Shown: positions 8,588-15,586, counted from the stretch's first letter. The stretch: 17,893 nt of DNA from Bacillota bacterium (GCA_017534025.1 JAFWDF010000080.1:1-17893); one strand, 5' to 3'. The notes: generated by a model from the letters alone, not told the origin. Program-made: numbers and translations.

Positions 8588-8617
8588 TTGTATACAGAGT
8601 ACCAAATAAGGTATAAT
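8588..8617 (+). promoter_or_regulatory. Promoter of the GntR gene with palindrome over the -35
   Basis: TTGTAT (8588-8593) and TATAAT (8612-8617) are 18 bases apart. The -35 box is merged with the palindrome TGTATACA (8589-8596), which resembles the GT..AC half-site pattern of FadR-type GntR operators and suggests autoregulation. Confidence 0.7.
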
Positions 8618-8637
8618 GTATATAAAAAGAAACATGA

Positions 8638-8668
8638 GGAACGGAGTTTCACACTTCGTCCTTTTGTT
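8638..8668 (+). promoter_or_regulatory. Hairpin plus T-rich tail in the GntR leader
   Basis: A stem of about 8 bp with one bulge (8638-8646 with 8654-8661) is followed by TTTTGTT. It sits between the likely transcription start and the GTG start, like a weak attenuator. It may be fortuitous. Confidence 0.35.
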
Positions 8669-8707
8669 AATAAATAAAGAGGGAAAGATATCAGAAGAGG
8701 CATCGTT

Positions 8708-9388
8708 GTGTTTAGCAGTATTAATGTGCAGGAACATAAACCGTTAAGAGAATTGGTTTATGAAGAATTGAGAAAACTCATTATGACCGGGCAGATCAAA
8801 CCGGGCACCAGGATGATGGAAATCGAACTGGCAGAAAGAATGGGCGTCAGCCGCACGCCGGTGCGGGAGGCGATCCGGCAGCTGGAGAAGGATAATCTGG
8901 TAACTATTGAACCGCGCCGCGGGGCATATGTATCGGATATTTCTCCGAAAGACATTGACGATATGCTGCTGGTCAGGGAACAGCTGGAAGGGCTGGCTAC
9001 CTGTCTGGCTGCGGAGAATATGAGTGACGAGGAAATCGAAGAACTCATTAAAACAAAAGAAGCGTACGAAAAGGCTTACGAGAAAGGAACCATGCAGGAT
9101 CTGATTGAAATCGATACCCGGTTCCACAGCATTATCAGCAACAGCTGCGGCAATGAATATCTGATTTCCATTCTGCATGAACTGCAGGATCAGGTACTGC
9201 GTTTCCGTTACATTTATTTCAAATCCATTAAACGCGCGGCTCATGTGATCGAGGATCATGCAAATATTCTGGACAGCATCGTCAGCCGCAGCGGGGATGA
9301 CGCGGAACGGTATGCTTCTGATCATATCCGGAAGCTGCGCGCAGCGATCCGGGATGACGAAGCGTTTTTCCGGGACGGGGAGCAATAG
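8708..9388 (+). CDS. GntR-family regulator, FadR/FCD subfamily
   Basis: A DNA-binding repressor or activator of 226 residues. The N-terminal winged helix-turn-helix (about 12-77) contains LAERMGVSRTPVREAIRQLE and the wing RRGAYVSDI. The C-terminal all-helical FCD ligand domain (about 82-220) keeps the metal-site pattern D136, H140, H184 and H206, so the effector is probably a small carboxylate or similar ligand held by a metal. The start is GTG 8708, with AGAGG (8696-8700) 7 bases upstream; no better in-frame ATG exists. The stop is TAG. It is followed after 51 bases by a radical SAM gene that may be co-transcribed. The regulated pathway cannot be read from this context. Confidence 0.92.
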   Translation: MFSSINVQEHKPLRELVYEELRKLIMTGQIKPGTRMMEIELAERMGVSRTPVREAIRQLEKDNLVTIEPRRGAYVSDISPKDIDDMLLVREQLEGLATCLAAENMSDEEIEELIKTKEAYEKAYEKGTMQDLIEIDTRFHSIISNSCGNEYLISILHELQDQVLRFRYIYFKSIKRAAHVIEDHANILDSIVSRSGDDAERYASDHIRKLRAAIRDDEAFFRDGEQ

Positions 9389-9439
9389 CATCCGTAAGCC
9401 GGCCGAACGCTGAAAGACGCATGAAGGGGGAGGTGGACT

Positions 9440-10585
9440 ATGCCGGACAGAGCATTTGATATAGGGCCGATCCGGCCGCCGAGTGAGGCAAACAGTCTGC
9501 TGCTGCAGGTCACCCGGGGCTGCACATGGAACAAGTGCAAGTTCTGTGTGGTGTACCGCGGGCAGAACTTTCGGATCATGCAGCCGGAAGATTTGAAAAG
9601 AAATATTGATAACATGGTCTATTTCAGGGACATTATCCTGGAGGCGGAAGATGCGCAGGGGCGCCTGCGGAAGGACCGGCTGTACGCCAGGCTGCAGGAG
9701 TTCAGCCAGATGGAGCTGCAGGGCTTCTACATGGTCTGGAACTGGCTGGCGCACGGCGGGCGCAATGTTTTCCTGCAGGACGGGAATTCCATCGCCCTGA
9801 AGCCGGAGAAGCTGGCAGATGTGCTGTTTTATCTGCGGGAAAAATTCCCGTCGATAGAGAGAATTACCACCTACGGGCGGGCGGAAACCCTGTCCCGCTA
9901 TTCGGTGGAACAGCTGAAACTGCTCCGGGAGAGCGGGCTGGACCGGATCCATGTGGGATTTGAAAGCGGTTCCGACAATGTGCTCAGACTCATTAACAAG
10001 GGGCTGACACAGGAACAGCAGATCGCGGCCGGCCGCAAGGTGCGGGAAGCCGGCATGGAACTGTCCATGTACTTTATGCCGGGCATCGGCGGGAAGCAGT
10101 ATTCTGCGGAAAGCGCAGAGCAGACGGCGTATGTGGTCAACCAGACTAATCCGGACTTTGTGCGGCTGCGGACATTTGTACTGAAACTGGAATCGGAAAT
10201 GTACGGCATGCTTCGAAACGGGGAATTTGAGGAATGCACGGATATTGAGAAGCTGCAGGAAATCCGCGCGCTGGTCGACGGCATTGTTATGCCGGATGTG
10301 AATCTGGTCAGCGATCACATCGTCAATCTGATCGGTTCTTTGAACGGACGGATCGGGGAGAGGAAGACGGCCATGCTGGAAGAAATCGACCGGATCCTCG
10401 CGCTTCCGAAGGAGGAACAGCGGACCTACCAGCTGGCGCGCCGGCACGGCATCGTCGACAACTATGAACAGCTTCTGCGGCTGCCTTCCAATCGAACGGC
10501 TCATCTGCGGGAAATGGCGATGACGTATGACGAGGAGCGCCTGTGGGAAAATCATCTGAATGAAATACTCAGGCAGTATGTATAA
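9440..10585 (+). CDS. Radical SAM enzyme with CX4CX2C cluster motif, function unknown
   Basis: A 381-residue radical SAM protein. The cluster-binding cysteines are C28, C33 and C36 in TRGCTWNKCKFC, spaced CX4CX2C rather than the canonical CX3CX2C; from memory this spacing recurs in a clostridial radical SAM group with TRGC..N.C.FC. Other core signs are FLQDGNS (about 110-116), TTYGRAETL and HVGFESGSDNVL (about 173-184), as in Elp3/MiaB-like barrels. No B12, TRAM or SPASM domain is visible. GGGGAGGT (about 9425-9432) gives a strong ribosome site for ATG 9440. The C-terminal 90 residues are helical and have no motif I recognise. It sits downstream of the GntR gene, perhaps as its target. Confidence 0.85.
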   Translation: MPDRAFDIGPIRPPSEANSLLLQVTRGCTWNKCKFCVVYRGQNFRIMQPEDLKRNIDNMVYFRDIILEAEDAQGRLRKDRLYARLQEFSQMELQGFYMVWNWLAHGGRNVFLQDGNSIALKPEKLADVLFYLREKFPSIERITTYGRAETLSRYSVEQLKLLRESGLDRIHVGFESGSDNVLRLINKGLTQEQQIAAGRKVREAGMELSMYFMPGIGGKQYSAESAEQTAYVVNQTNPDFVRLRTFVLKLESEMYGMLRNGEFEECTDIEKLQEIRALVDGIVMPDVNLVSDHIVNLIGSLNGRIGERKTAMLEEIDRILALPKEEQRTYQLARRHGIVDNYEQLLRLPSNRTAHLREMAMTYDEERLWENHLNEILRQYV

Positions 10586-10611
10586 AAGAAATCCAAATAT
10601 GTGCCCGGGTA

Positions 10612-10620
10612 TGATATAAT
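10612..10620 (+). promoter_or_regulatory. Extended -10 promoter of the small acidic protein gene
   Basis: TG at 10612-10613, one base, then a consensus TATAAT (10615-10620) lie 37 bases before the start codon. No clear -35 is seen, which is normal for extended -10 promoters. Confidence 0.6.
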
Positions 10621-10656
10621 AAATTACTCATACTGCAAATGATATGGAGGAAGAAC

Positions 10657-10995
10657 ATGAGAAAATTAGGAGTCAAAACCAGCAAATACGCAAACACTGA
10701 ATTATATACCCTCAATCCGATTGACGATGAAGGCAACGGAACGATCAAGCTGGAAGGCCTGAAATATGCGTTTGACAGCGGATTCCAGTTCTACAAGCTG
10801 GACGTTCCGAAGTTCTGGGTGAACCCGACCGGAGAATTTGAAAAGTTTATCAGAGATTTTCTGACTCCGGAAAACAGAATCACCACATGGGAAGAAGCAG
10901 AAGCGTATTTCAATACCTGTGTGCCGGATGATGATTATACGGATGAAGACGACCAGGAACTGCACGACGAACTGTACGCGCGCTTCGGCCTGTAA
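10657..10995 (+). CDS. Small acidic protein of unknown function (112 aa)
   Basis: I do not recognise this protein. It has 112 residues, is soluble-looking, and has no signal peptide, membrane segment or cysteine pair (one Cys only). The first part is mixed, with several Tyr/Phe residues around GLKYAFDSGFQFYKL. The C-terminal third is strongly acidic (CVPDDDYTDEDDQELHDEL) and the chain ends ARFGL. ATG 10657 is chosen over 10639 because GGAGG (10646-10650) lies 6 bases upstream of 10657. It has its own extended -10 promoter and terminator and so looks monocistronic, a sign of a real expressed gene. Base composition matches its neighbours. Confidence 0.8.
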   Translation: MRKLGVKTSKYANTELYTLNPIDDEGNGTIKLEGLKYAFDSGFQFYKLDVPKFWVNPTGEFEKFIRDFLTPENRITTWEEAEAYFNTCVPDDDYTDEDDQELHDELYARFGL

Positions 10996-11044
10996 AAACG
11001 GTACCGTTCCGGAATCCCGGACCGGAACAATTTGAAATGGAATG

Positions 11045-11082
11045 AGAAAGGCTTCTCTGCTGCGGCGGAGGAGTCTTTTTTA
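11045..11082 (+). terminator. Intrinsic terminator after the small acidic protein gene
   Basis: A 12-bp stem with three G-U pairs (11049-11060 with 11065-11076) and a 4-base loop is followed by TTTTTT. It ends the plus-strand transcript that starts near 10627. Confidence 0.8.
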
Positions 11083-11083
11083 T

Positions 11084-11113
11084 ATAAAGAAAGCCCCGCG
11101 CCGGGCGCGGGGC
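11084..11113 (-). terminator. Intrinsic terminator of the metK-hslO operon
   Basis: Read on the minus strand, a GC-only 8-bp stem (11106-11113 with 11093-11100) and 5-base loop are followed by TTTCTTT, 54 bases after the hslO stop. It abuts the plus-strand terminator, so two convergent units end here. Confidence 0.8.
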
Positions 11114-11166
11114 AGGCAGGAACCGGAGGGAGCGGCGCGGAAAGGCGCGCCGTCCGGACAGCCGGT

Positions 11167-12105
11167 TCAGTTCATTTTTCTGGTAATGCATTTCATCCGG
11201 AGTGCTTCCAGATGCGGTTTGTCGAAATGATAGGATTTCCCGCAGAACTGACAGGTCACTTCTGCTTCGCCGTCTTCTTCGATGATGGCGGAGATTTCTT
11301 TGGAGCCCAGGCTGATCAGAACTTCCTCCAGGCGCTCCTCCGAGCAGTCGCAGTTCCAGTCCAACGGAAGTATGTCCAGAGGATCCACGGCATATTCTTC
11401 CGGCATGCCGCTGAAAGCGCGCCGCATGAATTCCCGCATGATTTCCGGGATCTCGTCTTCCGTGGCATCGGAAGGCATTTCCGCAGCCAGGACGGACAGG
11501 GACGGAATCAGGGGCAGCCAGGCTTCCAGCGCATCGATGGCTTCGTCCAGCGCGTCCGGCAGAACCTGAATGATCATGCCGCCGGCGCCGGCAGCGCCGC
11601 CGTTTTCGTCCAGCTTCACACCCAGGGAAACCAGAGTGTTCTGCTGTTCGGAGGCCAGGAAGTAATACGTCAGGTCTTCGGCGATTTCGCCGCTCACCAG
11701 ATCAACTTTTCCGACATACGGTTCTGCGGTGCCGGTATCGCGGATGCAGGTCAGAATACCTGTGCCAAGTGCGCCGCCCACATCCGGGCTGCCGTCTTCC
11801 TTAGGCGGCAGATCCGCCTGCGGATTGGCCACATACCCCTTGACATTGCCGGCGGAATCCGCCGTGCAGAGAACCTGCTCCGCCGGTCCGTCTCCCTTGA
11901 ACTGCAGGGTTACCTTGAAGCCCGGTTCCCGGAGCATCAGTCCGAAGAGCCCGGTGCCGGTCAGTGCTCTGCCGAGCAGGTGGGTAGCCAGCGGCGAAGT
12001 GCCGTGCAGCATATGCGCCTGCTGTACCGCAGAAGTGGTAATGCCCATGTATATACGGAAGGAACCGCTGCGGTCCATTCCGGTAATGGCTTTGCTGAAC
12101 GACAT
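11167..12105 (-). CDS. hslO: Hsp33 redox-regulated chaperone
   Basis: A cytosolic holdase that is activated when oxidants make its zinc-bound cysteines form disulfides. It has 312 residues from ATG 12105, preceded by AGAGGG that overlaps the end of metK; an upstream in-frame start would run deep into metK and is not needed. The N-terminus MSFSKAITGMDRSGSFRIYM is typical of clostridial Hsp33. The C-terminal redox switch is complete: C252 and C254 (CDC), then C285 and C288 (CQFC), followed by GKSYHFDKPHLEAL. The gene starts 5 bases after the metK stop, so it is almost certainly co-transcribed with metK and falls under its SAM riboswitch. Confidence 0.95.
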   Translation of the reverse strand: MSFSKAITGMDRSGSFRIYMGITTSAVQQAHMLHGTSPLATHLLGRALTGTGLFGLMLREPGFKVTLQFKGDGPAEQVLCTADSAGNVKGYVANPQADLPPKEDGSPDVGGALGTGILTCIRDTGTAEPYVGKVDLVSGEIAEDLTYYFLASEQQNTLVSLGVKLDENGGAAGAGGMIIQVLPDALDEAIDALEAWLPLIPSLSVLAAEMPSDATEDEIPEIMREFMRRAFSGMPEEYAVDPLDILPLDWNCDCSEERLEEVLISLGSKEISAIIEEDGEAEVTCQFCGKSYHFDKPHLEALRMKCITRKMN

Positions 12106-12110
12106 GACCG

Positions 12111-13283
12111 TTACCCTCTGAGTGCTTCGGCCTTGTCGGTTCTTTCCCAAGGAACATCCAGATCATCCCGGCCGAAGTGACCGTATGCGGCGACCTGCTT
12201 GTAGATTGGTCTTCTGAGATCCAAATCGCGGATGATGGCGGCCGGACGCAGATCGAAATTGGCATTGATCCGTTCGATGATTTCCTCATCGGAGATTTTG
12301 CCGGTGCCGAAGGTGTCGATGAAGATGGAAACCGGTCTGGCTACGCCGATGGCATAGGCAACCTGCAGCTCGCATCTGTCTGCCAGCCCGGCTGCAACAA
12401 CATTCTTTGCAACGTATCTTGCCGCGTATGCCGCCGAACGGTCTACTTTGGTAGGGTCTTTGCCGGAGAAGGCACCGCCGCCGTGACGGGAATAGCCGCC
12501 ATATGTGTCGACGATGAGCTTTCTGCCGGTCAGGCCGGAATCCCCGTGCGGTCCGCCAATAACAAAACGGCCCGTCGGATTGATCAGATATCTTGTTTTG
12601 TCATCCAGCAGTTCTGCCGGAAGCACCGGGCGGATGACCTGCTCAATGACGTCTGCGCGGATCTGTTCGAGGGTCACATCCGGATCGTGCTGCGTGGAAA
12701 CTACCACGGTATCCACGCGGAGGATCTTATCATCTTCATATTCCAGCGTAACCTGTGTTTTGCCGTCCGGCCGGAGATACGGCAGGGTGCCGTTTTTGCG
12801 GACTTCGGAAAGTCTTCTGGACAGTTTGTGCGCGAACATGATCGGGGCCGGCATGAGCTCCGGTGTTTCGTTGCTGGCGTATCCGAAGATAATGCCCTGG
12901 TCGCCGGCGCCGATGGCTTCGATTTCATCGTCCAGTTCGCCGGTCTTGTATTCAAGCGCCTTGTCCACGCCCATGGCGATGTCTGCAGACTGCTTGTCGA
13001 TTACGGTCAGAACGGCACAGGTATTGCCGTCAAAACCGAGGCTGCTGTCGCTGTAGCCGATGTCGCGGATGACCTGTCTTGCGGTTTCCGGGATGTCGAT
13101 ATTGCTGCTGGTGGTGATCTCGCCCATGATCATGACCATACCCGTCGTCACCGTGGTTTCCGCAGCAACCCGTCCGTTCGGGTCTTCTGCGAGGATGGCG
13201 TCGAGAATGGCGTCGGAGATCTGGTCGCAGATCTTATCAGGATGTCCTTCTGTTACAGATTCAGACGAAAACAGTTTTCTCAT
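12111..13283 (-). CDS. metK: S-adenosylmethionine synthetase
   Basis: Makes SAM from methionine and ATP. The 390 residues match the family length. Motifs seen are FSSESVTEGHPDKICDQISDA at the N-terminus, the hexapeptide region GAGDQGIIFGYA, and GGGAFSGKDPTKVDRSAAYAARY in the C-terminal half. A GGAGGTT (minus strand, 13291-13297) lies 7 bases before ATG 13283. It is first in a two-gene unit with hslO. Expression should be controlled by the SAM-I riboswitch and terminator directly upstream, a feedback loop in which the product shuts off its own mRNA. No anomalies were noticed. Confidence 0.97.
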   Translation of the reverse strand: MRKLFSSESVTEGHPDKICDQISDAILDAILAEDPNGRVAAETTVTTGMVMIMGEITTSSNIDIPETARQVIRDIGYSDSSLGFDGNTCAVLTVIDKQSADIAMGVDKALEYKTGELDDEIEAIGAGDQGIIFGYASNETPELMPAPIMFAHKLSRRLSEVRKNGTLPYLRPDGKTQVTLEYEDDKILRVDTVVVSTQHDPDVTLEQIRADVIEQVIRPVLPAELLDDKTRYLINPTGRFVIGGPHGDSGLTGRKLIVDTYGGYSRHGGGAFSGKDPTKVDRSAAYAARYVAKNVVAAGLADRCELQVAYAIGVARPVSIFIDTFGTGKISDEEIIERINANFDLRPAAIIRDLDLRRPIYKQVAAYGHFGRDDLDVPWERTDKAEALRG

Positions 13284-13325
13284 TTATAGTAACCTCCATA
13301 TAAATGAATAACAGGCAAAAGCCCG

Positions 13326-13357
13326 AAAAAAACCTCTTCATTATGATAATGAAGAGG
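13326..13357 (-). terminator. Riboswitch expression-platform terminator of metK
   Basis: On the minus strand an 11-bp perfect stem with a 3-base loop (13333-13357) is followed by seven T residues (13326-13332). Its 5' arm with the base before it (CACCTCTTC) can instead pair, with one mismatch, with the aptamer P1 strand GATGAGGTG at 13382-13390, forming the antiterminator. Confidence 0.93.
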
Positions 13358-13384
13358 TGAACATACAATATAAAAAGCGTGCAC

Positions 13385-13493
13385 CTCATCTTTCAGATCG
13401 CAGGATCTGCAGGAATTGGCACCATCCCGGGCATGCTTCTGCCCGTTGGTTGCCGGACGTCTTCGGGCCTGTCCCTCAGTCACTCTTGATAAG
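13385..13493 (-). ncRNA. SAM-I (S-box) riboswitch upstream of metK
   Basis: The minus strand shows the conserved S-box order: CTTATCAAGAG, GACTGAGGGA, GGCCC.AAGAC, CCGGCAACC, GGTGCCAATTCCTGC and GAAAGATGAG. P1 is formed by CTTATC (13488-13493) and GATGAG (13385-13390). High SAM should stabilise P1 and leave the downstream terminator free to form, turning metK-hslO off. Confidence 0.97.
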
Positions 13494-13511
13494 GAAAATC
13501 TTTCAACGAGA

Positions 13512-13539
13512 ATTGTACTCGATAAAACAAACTTGTCAA
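13512..13539 (-). promoter_or_regulatory. Promoter of the metK-hslO operon
   Basis: On the minus strand a consensus TTGACA (13534-13539) and TACAAT (13512-13517) are 16 bases apart, placing the transcript start shortly before the riboswitch aptamer. Confidence 0.8.
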
Positions 13540-13674
13540 TAGCATTCATAAAAAAAACAGAAGAGAGGGTTTGCATAATTGGCGCAAGACAAGCTAATTG
13601 ATTATCATCAATATACAGATATGCTGAACACAAATAATTTAGAGGACAAAATATTATGCTTGCCCAATATAGGA
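13540..13674. other. AT-rich divergent intergenic region
   Basis: This AT-rich stretch lies between the metK promoter and the crotonase promoter. It contains a TTGAT-TATC-ATCAA inverted repeat at 13598-13611, which could be an operator. No convincing gene is seen: a TTG-started frame from 13579 runs through the crotonase promoter and has no recognisable protein features. Confidence 0.5.
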
Positions 13675-13703
13675 TTGAAAATAATATGCGTAGCATATAT
13701 AAT
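13675..13703 (+). promoter_or_regulatory. Promoter of the crotonase-hbd unit with operator-like inverted repeat
   Basis: TTGAAA (13675-13680) and TATAAT (13698-13703) are exactly 17 bases apart. The spacer is filled by the inverted repeat ATATGC-GTA-GCATAT (13684-13698), well placed for a repressor that blocks polymerase. Confidence 0.8.
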
Positions 13704-13780
13704 CATAGGACACAGGTACGTGAATAGGATATTGCCCTTCGGATGGCCGGCCCGGACCGGCAGAGCGGGAGGACACTGAA

Positions 13781-14554
13781 ATGAATTTTGTTTTGACAGA
13801 GAAAAAGGATGCCGTGGCAGTGCTGACGATTAACCGTCCGGATGCGCTGAACGCCCTTTCTTCTGAAGTACTGGAGGAAATCAGCGGCGCATTTGAAGCG
13901 CTGTAGCAGGATGAGGATGTACGCGTCATTATCATTACCGGAGCCGGCAGGGCATTTGTAGCCGGGGCGGATGTCGCGGAGATGGCGGACCTGAATATGG
14001 TGGAAGGCCGGGCGTTCGGCAATATCGGCCAGGAACTGTTCCGCCGGATCGAAAAGTCTGAAAAGCCGACAATCGCGGCCATCAACGGGTATGCTCTCGG
14101 AGGCGGGCTGGAACTGGCCATGTGCTGTGATATCCGGATCGCATCCGAAACGGCAGTCATGGGCCAGCCGGAGGTTGGACTGGGCATCATTCCGGGATTC
14201 TCCGGTACGCAGAGGCTGACGCAGATTGTAGGCAAGGGAAGAGCGGCGCAGATGATTCTGACGACGGAGAATATCGGTGCGGCGGAGGCGCTTTCCTATG
14301 GACTGGTTAATAAGGTAGCTGCGCCGGAAGCGCTGATGGATGAGGCGCTGGCCATGGCGGGAACCATTGCGGCCAAAGCGCCGCTGGCGGTTCGCTGGGC
14401 TAACAGCGCTATTAAAAGAGGATTGGAAGTGGATCTGGATTCCGGCATTGCCATCGAGGCGGATCTGTTCGGCATGTGTTTTGCCACGGAAGACCAGAAG
14501 GAAGGCATGCACGCATTTCTGGAACGCAGAAAAGCAGAGTTTAAAGGAAAATAA
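13781..14554 (+). pseudogene. crt: Enoyl-CoA hydratase/crotonase interrupted by in-frame TAG at codon 42
   Basis: Would hydrate crotonyl-CoA to 3-hydroxybutyryl-CoA, or the reverse, beside the hbd product. GGGAGGA (13767-13773) and ATG 13781 open a frame encoding 257 codons in total, the normal crotonase length, but codon 42 (13904-13906) is TAG. Both sides of it match the family: INRPDALNALSSEVL before, and DVRVIIITGAGRAFVAGADV with GYALGGGLELA and QPEVGLGIIPG after. The catalytic glutamates E111 and E131 are present. No in-frame start lies between the TAG and ATG 13982, and a restart there would lose the first oxyanion-hole segment. A single base change from GAG, CAG or AAG explains it. This could be a real nonsense mutation, amber suppression, or a sequence error; the rest shows no decay. 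Confidence 0.85.
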
Positions 14555-14566
14555 CAGGAGGGTACT

Positions 14567-15409
14567 ATGAAAATTGCAATTCTCGGGGCTTCGACTATGG
14601 GCAAGGGCCTGATCCAGCACTGCGCAAACTGTGGATTCGATGTCGTGTTCCGCGCGAGAAAACAGACGTCGGTGGACGACGCACTGGCCTATGTGGAAGG
14701 ACAGTATGATTTTATGATTTCCAGAGGCTGGCTTCCTGCGGAAAAGAAGGCGGAGAACCTGGCGCGGATTCAGGGTTCCACGGATCTCGGCATTATCGCC
14801 GATGCGGATTTCGTGATCGAAGCGGCTACGGAAAATATGGAAGCAAAGAAAGAACTGTTTGCGGAACTGGACCGCATAATCCGTCCGGAAGTGATTCTGG
14901 CGTCGAATACCTCGTCGCTGTCCATTACGGAAATTGCGTCTGCGACGTCCAGACCGGATAAAGTGGTCGGCATGCATTTCTTCAACCCGGTTCCGGTCAT
15001 GAAGCTGGTGGAAGTGATTCCGGGCTATGATACTTCGGAAGAGACCATAGAAGCGACGAAAAAACTGGCGGAAGAGCTGCAGAAGACGCCGGTCACAGTG
15101 CAGGAATCGCCGGGCTTTGTAGTGAACCGCATGCTGGTGCCGATGATCAATGAAGGCATTGCCATTCTGTCGGAAGGCAGTGCGACAGTAGAGGACATCG
15201 ATACGGCGATGAAACTGGGCGCCAATCATCCGATGGGTCCGCTGGCGCTGGCCGATCTCATCGGGCTGGACATTATCCTGGCCATCATGGATGTGCTTCA
15301 TGCGGAATTCGGCGATGTAAAATACAGAGCGAATCCGCTGCTGCGGAAGATGGTCCGTGCAGGGAAGCTGGGACAGAAAACCGGCGAAGGGTTCTACAAA
15401 TATAATTAA
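14567..15409 (+). CDS. hbd: 3-hydroxybutyryl-CoA dehydrogenase, probably NADP(H)-type
   Basis: Interconverts acetoacetyl-CoA and 3-hydroxybutyryl-CoA in butyrate-type fermentation. It has 280 residues, complete. AGGAGGG (14556-14562) precedes ATG 14567, 12 bases after the crotonase stop. The Rossmann loop reads GASTMGKG (7-14), with Ser9 where most have Gly. After strand 2 the sequence is VVFRARKQTS: Ala30 replaces the usual Asp that holds the NAD ribose, and R31 and K32 follow. Catalytic residues are S116 or S117 (SNTSSLSI), H137 (GMHFFNP), E149 and N187 (GFVVNR). The C-terminal domain contains KLGANHPMGPLALADLIGLD. The NADP preference is inferred from the loop; enzyme identity is firm. Confidence 0.95.
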   Translation: MKIAILGASTMGKGLIQHCANCGFDVVFRARKQTSVDDALAYVEGQYDFMISRGWLPAEKKAENLARIQGSTDLGIIADADFVIEAATENMEAKKELFAELDRIIRPEVILASNTSSLSITEIASATSRPDKVVGMHFFNPVPVMKLVEVIPGYDTSEETIEATKKLAEELQKTPVTVQESPGFVVNRMLVPMINEGIAILSEGSATVEDIDTAMKLGANHPMGPLALADLIGLDIILAIMDVLHAEFGDVKYRANPLLRKMVRAGKLGQKTGEGFYKYN

Positions 15410-15488
15410 TGGTACATTGGAGCTGCGGATCAGAACGGAATTCGCAGCAGGATAATTCTTTCGGGCAAATCCGGCAAAGGCCGGGCAG

Positions 15489-15520
15489 GAGGGCTGTTAG
15501 CAGCCCTCTTTTGTTTTTGT
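15489..15520 (+). terminator. Intrinsic terminator after hbd
   Basis: A perfect 8-bp stem (15489-15496 with 15501-15508) with a TTAG loop is followed by TTTTGTTTTTG. It closes the crotonase-hbd transcription unit. Confidence 0.9.
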
Positions 15521-15586
15521 TTTCGAACAATTCATTAATATTTGTTAAATCTGAAAATAGAGGTATCTATCCGCGGCGGAAAAGAG

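Noticed and set aside
8744..10555. 603-codon open frame on the minus strand across the GntR and radical SAM genes
   Set aside because: It spans two well-supported plus-strand genes and their gap, has no protein motif, and is explained by codon bias.
10997..11028. AACGGTACCGTT palindrome and adjacent hairpin after the small acidic protein gene
   Set aside because: No T tract follows, and a proper terminator lies just downstream at 11045-11082; probably incidental.
13579..13779. Possible 66-residue TTG-started peptide upstream of the crotonase gene
   Set aside because: It runs through a strong promoter and the crotonase ribosome site and shows no family or membrane features. A purine-rich AGAGGG is nearby, but this is not enough.
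13904..13906. Genome-wide reassignment of TAG to an amino acid
   Set aside because: TAG is the normal stop of gltB (2907), the methyltransferase (7709) and the GntR gene (9386) at the expected protein ends.
13703..15301. 532-codon open frame on the minus strand antisense to crotonase-hbd
   Set aside because: It is a compositional shadow of the plus-strand genes, with no recognisable domain, His/Arg-rich low-sense sequence, and clear homologues coding on the other strand.
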